Shown here: positions 25,571 through 33,639 of the stretch, piece by piece | Layout: the number at the start of each line of letters is the position of its first letter | How positions within the stretch are numbered: the stretch's first letter is position 1 | DNA from: Vallitalea maricola | GTDB lineage: Bacteria; Bacillota; Clostridia; Lachnospirales; Vallitaleaceae | Direction of reading: 5' to 3' | Length of the DNA stretch: 48,821 nucleotides | Assembly (NCBI RefSeq): GCF_036985595.1 | Contig: NZ_BTPU01000008.1 | Coordinates: 1-48,821 of the forward strand | Translations under genes and position numbers: made by a program | The notes under the pieces: generated by a model | Database searches by the model: none | Told to the model about the DNA's origin: nothing | The model's input: the letters and a program-made list of their open reading frames with translations, nothing else

Positions 25571-27673
25571 TCATTTTTGTATATACATACAAGGCACAAC
25601 CCCTATATCAGTTATTACAGCCTCTTTATGATATACAAATCCATCTTGACCAACTACTCTAACAAATCTAGGATTAGTATATGGTGTTCTAAGCCAGTAA
25701 CTGTTACCTTTCCTTTTATTTATTACATACTTGTCAAAATCTTCCACACTTAACATGAATACCTTTTCCCTATTTACATTTCCATAGGCTATGTCAGCAT
25801 TTTGGATTACGTAACCTGGTATACAGTACCAATAGTGTGGTTGTTCTCCTGTCTGTATCAATGATTTTTTATCTGGTGATAGAATTGTTTTTAAAGGTAA
25901 TTCTATGATTTTATCTTTTTGTTCATTAGTGAACCCTGATAAAAATCCATTATCAGTTTCTTTATTAAGCCATTTTCTAATATCAGAATCTATCCATAGG
26001 TTAGAGTTATCTACATCAAAATATCTACAATCAATTATATCCTTAGAAGCTACAAAGTAGTATTCATCTGTTTCTTCAAGAACCTCCCAGACAATATCAT
26101 CATCTTTATATTTTCCAAAAACAATAATATTGTTTTTATAACTGCTATTTATTGAGATTATTAATACTATGATGCATACCAGAGTACTAATAATTCCAAT
26201 AGCTATTTTGAATTCCCCTATTTCTATTAGTTTACATAAGTCCATGAAAATCAATATTATCATCATATCCAATAATACATTGAATAAAAACATATGCTTA
26301 ATAAGGTCAGCTTCGCCATTACCTATAACAGGTAGAATGAACTGGCTGCCTGTAAATATTAATATAATCATTCTAAATAGCAACAAAAGACTAAACTGGC
26401 TTATATCAATTGTTTTCTTACATTTTATTAATGCAGCTAGACTTGTTATTATAAAACTCAAGAATATAAGAATTATTATCCAGAGAACAAAATAATAGGT
26501 TAGCTTTCTTATTCGTTCCCATAAATTGAAACGTTCATCAAATTTCAGTGCCTCATCCTTCTTAGTATAATTACCTAAGTACGGTGGTCTTAATACAGCA
26601 CTTGAAGCAGCAGATATTTTAATTTTTTCCAATAATCTATTTAAGTGAGCTAGGTAATAAACGGTTATTTTTAGTGGAGTTGCTTTTTCATATACTTCTT
26701 CTTTGAAATCTTCGCTATACATATCATAACCCTTGTGATCCATATATCCATTGGTACCTTGCAAGCATAGATATTTTTCATCTATGCCAAGATATTTCAA
26801 GTCTTCCTCTGGTTCTCCTGAGTCCTTTAGAACACCATAAAAAAGCGAATGGTATCTATTTACATCACACATCCACTTAGGCACAGACACATAATAATAG
26901 ATTGAAGTGATTAACATGCACAAACTACCTATAATTATGACTAATCTGATTTTATTATCTTTTTTATAATAGAATAGGAACCCAGATAAAATAATCATTA
27001 TAAGACCTAGAGGTATATTAGCTACTTTAGCACCTATAAAGATACAACCTGAAATAAGATTAACAATAAATAATAGAATTCTATCTTCATTATTATAAAT
27101 AATCAGCAGTAAGCTCCCAATATATAATAATATAGACACAAGTATTAAAGGCTCCCCGTAAAATGAATTAAAATATACCAAATACCCTTTATCAAAATAG
27201 ATAAATATAGTGAGCAGGAAAAGGATACTTTTTGAGATTATATTTTTTACAGGAAAACTTACCACAAATAAAACTATAGCTAAACTGAATATTACTAAAT
27301 ACAGTATAGATAAAGCCCTTATATCAAAATCTATGATTTTTCCATATTTATAATATTTGACGAATCCATTAATTAGTTGAGCACATTTAATTAGCAACGT
27401 ATGTGTAGATTCATACCCACTTATATTCTTAATATTTGGATTGATTATAAACCTAATATGTTTTAATAGATTATTGAATTCTCTCACGTATACAAAATCT
27501 TGTTGAGTGTAAAAGAATTTGTTAGCTTCATCACTAGATAAACCTTCCGGCTGTATAACTCTATAAAAATCACAGTTATCAGCCAAACCTACTGTTGTTG
27601 GATAGTTTATTAGGAGATATCCTATTATTACTAAGATAATAATGAGTATCAGATATAATTTATTCTTCTTCAT
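25571..27673 (-). CDS. WsfD-like membrane hexose transferase fused to a DUF6273 domain
   Basis: This 700-residue protein has a polytopic N-terminal part (about 1-505, 11-13 helices). Its first external loop contains TVGLADNCDFYRV, close to the conserved start of WsfD-type glycan hexose transferases. After the last helix (about 485-505) comes a soluble domain of roughly 190 residues. It has VWEVLEETDEYYFVAS, SNLWIDSDIRKWLN, a later YWLRTPYTN and a C-terminal VPCMYIQ, the hallmarks of DUF6273, a formylglycine-enzyme/lectin-like fold. Topology would put this domain outside the membrane. It may bind or modify the acceptor (inference). It lies 130 bp upstream of the gtr unit on the same strand. 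Confidence 0.7.
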   Translation of the reverse strand: MKKNKLYLILIIILVIIGYLLINYPTTVGLADNCDFYRVIQPEGLSSDEANKFFYTQQDFVYVREFNNLLKHIRFIINPNIKNISGYESTHTLLIKCAQLINGFVKYYKYGKIIDFDIRALSILYLVIFSLAIVLFVVSFPVKNIISKSILFLLTIFIYFDKGYLVYFNSFYGEPLILVSILLYIGSLLLIIYNNEDRILLFIVNLISGCIFIGAKVANIPLGLIMIILSGFLFYYKKDNKIRLVIIIGSLCMLITSIYYYVSVPKWMCDVNRYHSLFYGVLKDSGEPEEDLKYLGIDEKYLCLQGTNGYMDHKGYDMYSEDFKEEVYEKATPLKITVYYLAHLNRLLEKIKISAASSAVLRPPYLGNYTKKDEALKFDERFNLWERIRKLTYYFVLWIIILIFLSFIITSLAALIKCKKTIDISQFSLLLLFRMIILIFTGSQFILPVIGNGEADLIKHMFLFNVLLDMMIILIFMDLCKLIEIGEFKIAIGIISTLVCIIVLIISINSSYKNNIIVFGKYKDDDIVWEVLEETDEYYFVASKDIIDCRYFDVDNSNLWIDSDIRKWLNKETDNGFLSGFTNEQKDKIIELPLKTILSPDKKSLIQTGEQPHYWYCIPGYVIQNADIAYGNVNREKVFMLSVEDFDKYVINKRKGNSYWLRTPYTNPRFVRVVGQDGFVYHKEAVITDIGVVPCMYIQK

Positions 27674-27792
27674 TGGAAATACCTAACTCTCTTTTGTTAA
27701 TACAATCATTATTCCACACTAATTTACTTTTTGTGGATTAACCTTATAGTAACAAAAATATTTATTAGATTTATTTCCAAAATATATCCAAC

Positions 27793-28206
27793 TTAATAAA
27801 TCTTTTCTAATTTCTCCCACATTTCAGGCTTGACCTTTTTTATGTTGACTATCTTGAAGTTCTTATCTACAAAAGTATGCTTGGTACTACCCTTTGCAAT
27901 AATCTTATTATCTTCCTCTCTTACCACATGGTAATTGAAAACCATTTTGACTGGATTCATTTCTTCTATCCAGACCTTTATAATAAGTTCATCCTCATAT
28001 TTGGCGCCATCTATATATTTACACCATGATTCTAATACAGGCATCATGATACCTTCTTCTTCCATTCCTCCATAAGTCATTCCTATTTTAGTTATATATT
28101 CCCCTCTTGCCATCTCGAACCAAGGGTAATATTTTGAATGATGTACAACCCCCATCTGGTCTGTTTCAACATATCTTACTTTTAATTTTGTTTCATGAAT
28201 ATCCAT
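27793..28206 (-). CDS. YbgC/4HBT-family acyl-CoA thioesterase
   Basis: This 137-residue hot-dog-fold enzyme hydrolyses acyl-CoA thioesters. VRYVETDQMGVVHHSKYYPWFEMAR contains the catalytic Asp and following His of the 4-hydroxybenzoyl-CoA thioesterase type. The length is normal. AGGAGG lies 8 nt before the ATG. It has its own promoter (28264-28292) and may run on into the glycan genes downstream. Confidence 0.9.
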   Translation of the reverse strand: MDIHETKLKVRYVETDQMGVVHHSKYYPWFEMARGEYITKIGMTYGGMEEEGIMMPVLESWCKYIDGAKYEDELIIKVWIEEMNPVKMVFNYHVVREEDNKIIAKGSTKHTFVDKNFKIVNIKKVKPEMWEKLEKIY

Positions 28207-28263
28207 AATTAAACCTCCTATTTTTTTATTAGATTATTTGGAATATCAAAGACTCTATAGTAG

Positions 28264-28292
28264 TATATACTCCCTTAAGTATAGCTGATCAA
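28264..28292 (-). promoter_or_regulatory. Promoter of the thioesterase gene
   Basis: On the minus strand TTGATC (28287-28292), 17-bp spacer, TATATA (28264-28269), about 58 bp before the start codon. Confidence 0.55.
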
Positions 28293-28398
28293 CGATAAGT
28301 ATTTTTTTTATGTTTTATTTTTTACATAAATAATCATCTACATCCATTATACATAAACTGTTTAGTATTTTCATTATACTTTTTACTATATTTTATAT

Positions 28399-28441
28399 TT
28401 AAGGTACTCTTTAGATCCTAGAAAGGTAAAATAGCTATAAT
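28399..28441 (+). promoter_or_regulatory. Promoter of the regulator-kinase pair with likely autoregulatory half-sites
   Basis: TTAAG (28399) and TTTAG (28410) are 11 bp apart; a third weaker GAAAG follows at 28421. The -10 TATAAT is at 28436-28441. The TTTAG start is 26 bp before the -10, exactly the distance between the last half-site and the -10 of the ABC promoter at 30279-30332. Autoregulation is inferred. The leader is about 155 nt long. It is preceded by AT-rich DNA without a gene. Confidence 0.5.
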
Positions 28442-28603
28442 ACAGTTAGATCAAAATATAATCTTTCCACTCTGTTAATAGCAGTATATTTTATAACTGC
28501 ATGGTTTCTAAATTTTCTAACTTACTAACCAAAACCATTTACTTACCCAGTACATTGGTTTAAAATATAAATAATAATAATAACAATAAACGAGGTAATA
28601 AAT

Positions 28604-29302
28604 ATGGTTAGTAAAATACTACTAGTAGAAGATGATATATCAATTAGTGATATGGTAAGGAATTATCTTACCAAGGAAGGCTTTGAGGTAACAACAGCTT
28701 TTGATGGAGAAGAAGGTATAAATATATTCATAAAAAATGATTTTGATTTGATCCTCCTTGATTTAATGCTTCCAAAACTTGATGGAATGGAATTCATAAA
28801 AATAGTCAGAGAAAATAATCTTATCCCTATTTTAATTATGTCCGCAAAAGATACAGATGTTGATAAAGCATTAGGACTAGGTTTTGGTGCGGATGATTAT
28901 ATTTCCAAGCCTTTTTCCATGATTGAACTATCAGCTAGAATAAAAGCCCTTATAAGACGTGCAACCAAGTATTCTTCTACTTTGAATAAAGAGAAAAACA
29001 ATACAATTATCATTAATAATCTATCTATTGATTTAGATAATTTTTCAGTAACAAAAGACTCTACCAAATTAAATCTGACTTCAAAAGAATTCAGTATTCT
29101 GAAATTATTTGTAACCAATCCAAAGAGAGTTTTTACTAAAGCACAAATATATTCTATTATCTGGGAAGATGAATATTATGGCGATGATAATGTTATTAAT
29201 GTACATATAAGAAGACTACGGGAGAAAATAGAAGATACTCCTTCAAAACCCAAATTAATTAAAACCATATGGGGTATAGGCTATAAGTTAGGAGAGTTTT
29301 AA
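28604..29302 (+). CDS. OmpR/PhoB-family response regulator
   Basis: This 232-residue regulator has a receiver domain with the acidic pair in VEDD (10-11), phospho-acceptor D53 in LLDLMLP and K102 in YISKPF. Its C-terminal winged helix (about 130-230) has LTSKEFSILKLF and NVINVHIRRLREKIE. GAGG lies 8 nt before the ATG. The kinase gene starts directly after its stop codon. It should activate the ABC genes 1 kb downstream through the 11-bp-spaced half-sites, a normal OmpR-type dimer pattern. Confidence 0.95.
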   Translation: MVSKILLVEDDISISDMVRNYLTKEGFEVTTAFDGEEGINIFIKNDFDLILLDLMLPKLDGMEFIKIVRENNLIPILIMSAKDTDVDKALGLGFGADDYISKPFSMIELSARIKALIRRATKYSSTLNKEKNNTIIINNLSIDLDNFSVTKDSTKLNLTSKEFSILKLFVTNPKRVFTKAQIYSIIWEDEYYGDDNVINVHIRRLREKIEDTPSKPKLIKTIWGIGYKLGEF

Positions 29303-30247
29303 ATGATTATAATATTGCTGATAGTTATTCTAGTTCTGATATTAATAATTTTTTTACAGCTTTATTCTATAAGAAAACGAAACCAGAATCTTAAATATAT
29401 GCATAAACAAATAAATGATATAATTTCCAATAAAACCAACGAAAAACTATTGGTCTTCACAGATGATAAGTACCTTATACCAATTTTGATAGAAATCAAT
29501 AATTTATTGACTTATAATCAATTATCAACTGCTAAACATATGAAAATGGAAAATTCAATGAAAAAAATGCTTTCTAACATTTCACATGATTTGAAAACTC
29601 CTCTTACTGTTATATTAGGATATATAGAAACATTACAAGTAGATTCTTCTTTGGATAACGAAGAAAGAAAGCAATTACTTTTAAAAATGCAGGAAAAAAC
29701 ACTAGAACTAATAACTCTTATTAATAAATTTTTTGATTTAGCTAAACTTGAATCTGGAGATAAAAAAATACCTCTTAAAAAAATAAATCTCAATGAGGTT
29801 TGCAGGAAAAATATATTGTCCTATTATGATATATTAAGTAACAAAGGGATTGATGTTGATATAAATATTCCAGATGATAATATTTATATTCTTGGAAACG
29901 GAGAAGCTTTGGATAGGATATTGAATAATTTAATATCTAATGGAATTAAATATGGTGCTGATGGTAATATTATTGGGTTCAACCTAAGAACGGATCTAGA
30001 ATTTGTCTATGTTGAAATTTGGGACAAAGGTAAAGGTATTAGTGAATTACATAAAGATAGAGTTTTTGAAAGATTATATACCCTTGAAGACTCTAGAAAC
30101 AAATCTTTTCAAGGTAGCGGTTTAGGTCTTACTATAACCAAAAGACTTGTTGAGAAATTGGGTGGTGAGATTTTCCTTTACAGTAAACCTAATGATAAAA
30201 CAATATTTACATTAAAATTCAAGCAAATCGTTAACCAATTATATTAA
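29303..30247 (+). CDS. Short sensor histidine kinase
   Basis: This 314-residue kinase has one N-terminal hydrophobic segment (about 1-20) and no sensor domain, then a linker, the dimerisation/phospho-acceptor box NISHDLKTPLTV (H95), an N box around ILNNLISNGIKYG, and G boxes WDKGKGI and GSGLGLTI. A kinase without its own sensing domain next to an ABC pair resembles peptide-antibiotic detection modules, where the transporter often does the sensing. It is translationally coupled to the regulator (stop and start codons abut). Confidence 0.93.
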   Translation: MIIILLIVILVLILIIFLQLYSIRKRNQNLKYMHKQINDIISNKTNEKLLVFTDDKYLIPILIEINNLLTYNQLSTAKHMKMENSMKKMLSNISHDLKTPLTVILGYIETLQVDSSLDNEERKQLLLKMQEKTLELITLINKFFDLAKLESGDKKIPLKKINLNEVCRKNILSYYDILSNKGIDVDINIPDDNIYILGNGEALDRILNNLISNGIKYGADGNIIGFNLRTDLEFVYVEIWDKGKGISELHKDRVFERLYTLEDSRNKSFQGSGLGLTITKRLVEKLGGEIFLYSKPNDKTIFTLKFKQIVNQLY

Positions 30248-30278
30248 TGATATTCTTTCTAATTGTCTTGGATACAAC

Positions 30279-30332
30279 TTAAGAAATTTGTAAGGATTGC
30301 TTAAGTAAAACGAAAGCTTTATTCTATATACT
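30279..30332 (+). promoter_or_regulatory. Regulator-dependent promoter of the ABC pair: three half-sites at 11-bp spacing
   Basis: TTAAG (30279), GTAAG (30290) and TTAAG (30301) begin exactly 11 bp apart, one helical turn. The -10 TATACT is at 30327-30332. The -35 position reads AGTAAA, far from consensus, as expected for a promoter needing an OmpR-type activator. AAGGAG (30356-30361) lies 7 nt before the ATPase start. Confidence 0.7.
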
Positions 30333-30368
30333 TTTTCTCATAGAAGTAATAACGGAAGGAGAATATCG

Positions 30369-31292
30369 ATGACGTACATATTAAAAACCAATAATTTAAC
30401 TAAAGTATTTGATGGTGTTGAAGTTGTCTCTAATGTAAGTATGAATATTAAAAAAGGTGAGATATATGGATTCTTAGGACCTAACGGTGCCGGCAAAACT
30501 ACTGTAATGAAATTAGTGACTAATCTGATAAAACCAACAAGTGGTGAAATAGAGATTTTTGGTGATAAACTTACAATAAAATCCTATGAAGTTTTAAAAA
30601 GAATGGGTACCATAATTGAAACACCTGTATTCTATGACCGACTTACAGCAAGAGAAAATTTGGAATTACATTGTGATTATATGGGATTTTATAATAAAGT
30701 GGCTATTGACGAAGCACTTTCACTTGTAAATCTAATCAATATAGATGAAAAGAATGTAAAGAACTTCTCACTAGGTATGAAACAGAGATTAGCGATAGCT
30801 AGAGCTATCATAACTAAACCTGAATTTCTAATATTAGATGAACCAATCAATGGACTAGATCCAATAGGTATAAAAGAAATGAGAGACTTATTTATTATGC
30901 TATCCAGGGAATATGGTATTTCCATATTGATATCCAGCCACATATTAAGTGAGATAGAACATATTGCAGATACTATAGGTGTTATTAAAAATGGTATGTT
31001 GAAAAGAGAAGTATCCATGGAAACTATTAGAAAAAATAATACAGAATATATAGAAATAATAACCTCAGATTGTGATAAGGCGGCATTTGTTCTTGATAAT
31101 AGAATCAATATATCTAATTTTAAGGTATTGGATAATAGAACTATAAGAATATATGATACCCATAAGACTCAAAATGAGATTACCAAATCACTTATTCTCC
31201 ATGATATAGCAATTGATTCTATAAACAAACAGCAAAGTTCTCTCGAAGAATATTTCTTAGATATTATAAATGGAGGTATGATAAATGAGTAA
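30369..31292 (+). CDS. ABC transporter ATP-binding protein (BcrA/LanF-like)
   Basis: This 307-residue ATPase has Walker A GPNGAGKTT (37-45), signature FSLGMKQRL, Walker B FLILDEPINGLDP and H-loop SSHIL. The extended C-terminal part (about 215-305) is typical of BcrA-type exporters for bacitracin or lantibiotic defence. It partners with the permease that starts inside its last codons. Confidence 0.9.
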   Translation: MTYILKTNNLTKVFDGVEVVSNVSMNIKKGEIYGFLGPNGAGKTTVMKLVTNLIKPTSGEIEIFGDKLTIKSYEVLKRMGTIIETPVFYDRLTARENLELHCDYMGFYNKVAIDEALSLVNLINIDEKNVKNFSLGMKQRLAIARAIITKPEFLILDEPINGLDPIGIKEMRDLFIMLSREYGISILISSHILSEIEHIADTIGVIKNGMLKREVSMETIRKNNTEYIEIITSDCDKAAFVLDNRINISNFKVLDNRTIRIYDTHKTQNEITKSLILHDIAIDSINKQQSSLEEYFLDIINGGMINE

Positions 31293-31980
31293 TCTGATAA
31301 AATTGGAATTCAAGAAATTTTATATTAGAAAAAATGTATTTGCTACATTAATCTGTAATATTTGTATTCTAGGTTTTCTATGCTTAATATACTTTACTGG
31401 TCGTGCAGAAAATGATATGGCTTTTACTGATTATGATGGTCTTATTTCATTTTTAACAACTTTTGTTAATGTTACTTATTTGATATTTGCAGGATTTCTT
31501 ATATCAAAATTTATTATAGAGGAATATAAGTCCAAAACCATTTTACAGTTATTTAGTTATCCAATCAGTAGAAAGAAAATTATAATTTCTAAAATATGTA
31601 TTATAGCAGGGTTTACTTTCATTTTTACAATTATATCTAACATAATGTTGTTCTGGAGTTTTTACTTGGTACAGGCACTAACAAATACAGTTTTAGAAGA
31701 TATTAACATGACTATTGTTTTTTCTCATCTGATATCAACATTTACTAGTGCTCTAGGTAATTCAATGATAGGTCTAATCCCTTTATATTTTGGTATGCGA
31801 AAAAAATCAGTACCTATTACTATATTAAGTTCTTTTATTGTAGCTTGTATTTTAAATTCTTCTAGTAATGGATTTACATTATCATCTATTATTGTTATAC
31901 CTATAATATTCTGCTTAATTGGTATTTTTATAGTATATATTTCTATCAAGGACATAGACAGTAAGGATATTACAATATAA
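31285..31980 (+). CDS. ABC-2 type permease of the peptide-defence module
   Basis: This 231-residue protein has six predicted helices. LIKLEFKKFYIRKNVF at the N-terminus and FIIEEYKSKTILQLFSYPISRKKIIISK in the cytoplasmic loop are typical of LanE/LanG/BcrB-type permeases. It overlaps the ATPase by 8 nt. The single permease would act as a homodimer. It probably removes a membrane-active peptide from the cell surface (inference from the four-gene layout); no bacteriocin synthesis gene is nearby. Confidence 0.83.
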   Translation: MSNLIKLEFKKFYIRKNVFATLICNICILGFLCLIYFTGRAENDMAFTDYDGLISFLTTFVNVTYLIFAGFLISKFIIEEYKSKTILQLFSYPISRKKIIISKICIIAGFTFIFTIISNIMLFWSFYLVQALTNTVLEDINMTIVFSHLISTFTSALGNSMIGLIPLYFGMRKKSVPITILSSFIVACILNSSSNGFTLSSIIVIPIIFCLIGIFIVYISIKDIDSKDITI

Positions 31981-32030
31981 TTTGCATTAGGAATAAGAAT
32001 AACGCTACTAAATAAATATACCTGTATATA

Positions 32031-32059
32031 TTGACTTCACATTTATGATAAAGTAAAAT
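32031..32059 (+). promoter_or_regulatory. Promoter upstream of the polytopic membrane protein
   Basis: TTGACT (32031-32036), 17-bp spacer, TAAAAT (32054-32059). A start near 32066 places the hairpin at 32073-32121 at the very 5' end of the transcript. Confidence 0.55.
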
Positions 32060-32072
32060 TGTATCTATATTA

Positions 32073-32121
32073 GTTGAATTAAATAATTGCTATAGAACCA
32101 GCAATTATTTAGTCATTCAAC
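32073..32121 (+). other. Leader hairpin or terminator
   Basis: GTTGAAT/ATTCAAC outer and TAAATAATTGC/GCAATTATTTA inner stems enclose a 10-nt loop. No T-run follows, and a promoter lies just before it, so a 5'-leader structure is as likely as a terminator for the ABC operon. Confidence 0.5.
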
Positions 32122-32221
32122 TTATAAAATAAAAGAAAATATATTGAGCTTATTCAAGTGGGGCGTATAGATGTTTAAGTTCAATATAAAATAAGTTTTA
32201 TCATAATGAGAGGTGGAAAAT

Positions 32222-33310
32222 ATGAATAATAATAAATCAGATAGTGTATTGCTTGATGGAGTCAGGTCTGCATTAATAGCTTTTTTAATTACTTTAGGGT
32301 TATCTTTATTAATATCAATAATTTTTAATATCTCCTTTTTTGAAGATTTCAATAATCTTATGTCAGGGAATTTAGGTGGCGACAAAGGAGCTACAGCAAC
32401 TAGTATAGTAAGAATAACTGTAATGATATTCAACTTTTCATTATTTAACACTGTAGGTACTATTAAATTCGGAATTTTAATTTTTATTTTTATACCTGTT
32501 ATAGCTTTTTGGTTAGCTAATAAGCAAATTGATAGAAAAGGAAATATGAATTCATCTAATATTATTGTTTATGTAATAAGTTCCTTCATATTTGCTTTGT
32601 TACAATTTTTTATTTCCTTAATTACTAAGGGAGATCTAGTAGAAGGTATACCAATTAATTTTGCTACTTTTAGTAATCTATTAACTACTTTTATTTTAAG
32701 TTTACTGCTTCAGCTTTTTATAAAGCTTAATTATAAAAGTGATTCTAAAAATGGTGGAATCAACGCTTTTAAGAATACTTATAGAATAATGGGATTAATA
32801 GGAATTGTTATCATATTAACAGGTCTTATTTTGGGATTTGGTAACTATAGTAAGCATGGTATATTGATAATTATTGCAATCATACTTATGTTGCCTAATA
32901 TGATTGCTTATAGTTTCTTTTATATGATAGGTCTTACAATGGAATTTAACGATAAGCTTCAAGAAGCTTTGAGTAAATATATTAATATTGATTTAACTTT
33001 TGAAAACAATATGTATATCAGATACTTAGCAATCATCATTTTTGTTTTGATTGTTGCCTATATTGTGTACAAAATGGATAAAGAAAAGTTAATAAGAAAT
33101 GCTATCATATATTCAGTTTCACTAGGTCTTTTTATGGGAACTCTAGGATATTGTTCAAGTATTAATTTTATTGATATTGATTTTATTGGTAGTATTGAAT
33201 TTAGTGTCAGCAGCATTTTATTATCAGCTTTTATACCTTTCGTAACTGTGTGGATTATAGTTTTAATATATTATTTGATTAAAAAGGTTAAAGATGTTAT
33301 TAAGGAATAA
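32222..33310 (+). CDS. Polytopic membrane protein of unknown function
   Basis: This protein of about 362 residues has some eight to nine hydrophobic segments, and loops containing Gly-rich (GNLGGDKGATA) and Asn/Lys-rich stretches. I recognise no family motif. ATG 32222 is used because GAGAGGTGG sits 6 nt before it; an upstream in-frame GTG (32213) lies within that site. It stands alone between the ABC pair and proS, with its own promoter and a roughly 155-nt leader that contains a hairpin. It could be a stress or envelope protein, but nothing in the sequence says so. Confidence 0.7.
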   Translation: MNNNKSDSVLLDGVRSALIAFLITLGLSLLISIIFNISFFEDFNNLMSGNLGGDKGATATSIVRITVMIFNFSLFNTVGTIKFGILIFIFIPVIAFWLANKQIDRKGNMNSSNIIVYVISSFIFALLQFFISLITKGDLVEGIPINFATFSNLLTTFILSLLLQLFIKLNYKSDSKNGGINAFKNTYRIMGLIGIVIILTGLILGFGNYSKHGILIIIAIILMLPNMIAYSFFYMIGLTMEFNDKLQEALSKYINIDLTFENNMYIRYLAIIIFVLIVAYIVYKMDKEKLIRNAIIYSVSLGLFMGTLGYCSSINFIDIDFIGSIEFSVSSILLSAFIPFVTVWIIVLIYYLIKKVKDVIKE

Positions 33311-33319
33311 TAACACACC

Positions 33320-33348
33320 TTGACAAAAATGATATTCTACATTAGAAT
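33320..33348 (+). promoter_or_regulatory. Promoter of the proS T-box leader
   Basis: TTGACA (33320-33325), 17-bp spacer, TAGAAT (33343-33348): near-consensus. Predicted start about 33355. Confidence 0.8.
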
Positions 33349-33354
33349 CATATA

Positions 33355-33609
33355 ATAAATAGTAATAAAACTTAATTACCGATATTTGATGTTGAAGAGA
33401 ACTAGTAAATATTGATGTATCATTTCAGAGAGGGAGTTATAGCTGTGAAACTTCTATGAGACCAATATTGAACCTATCTTGGAATTCTGTATGAAAATGC
33501 AGCGGTTGCCTTCCGTTATAAGGTCACGAGATAATAATTATATTTTTTGATTATTAACTAGGGTGGTACCACGAATACAACTTCGTCCCTTTCGGGATGG
33601 AGTTTTTTT
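33355..33609 (+). promoter_or_regulatory. T-box riboswitch, proline specifier
   Basis: The T-box sequence AGGGTGGTACCACG is at 33560-33573, followed by a terminator stem (CTTCGTCCC / GGGATGGAG, loop TTTC) and a 7-T run (33603-33609). Stem I contains GAGAGGGAG and, in the position expected for the specifier loop, GAACCTATC; CCT (33473-33475) is a Pro codon. Uncharged tRNA-Pro should stabilise the antiterminator and turn on proS. T-box identity is certain; the exact specifier register is inferred. Confidence 0.93.
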
Positions 33610-33639
33610 AATATATAGATATAGAAGGAGAGTGAAACT

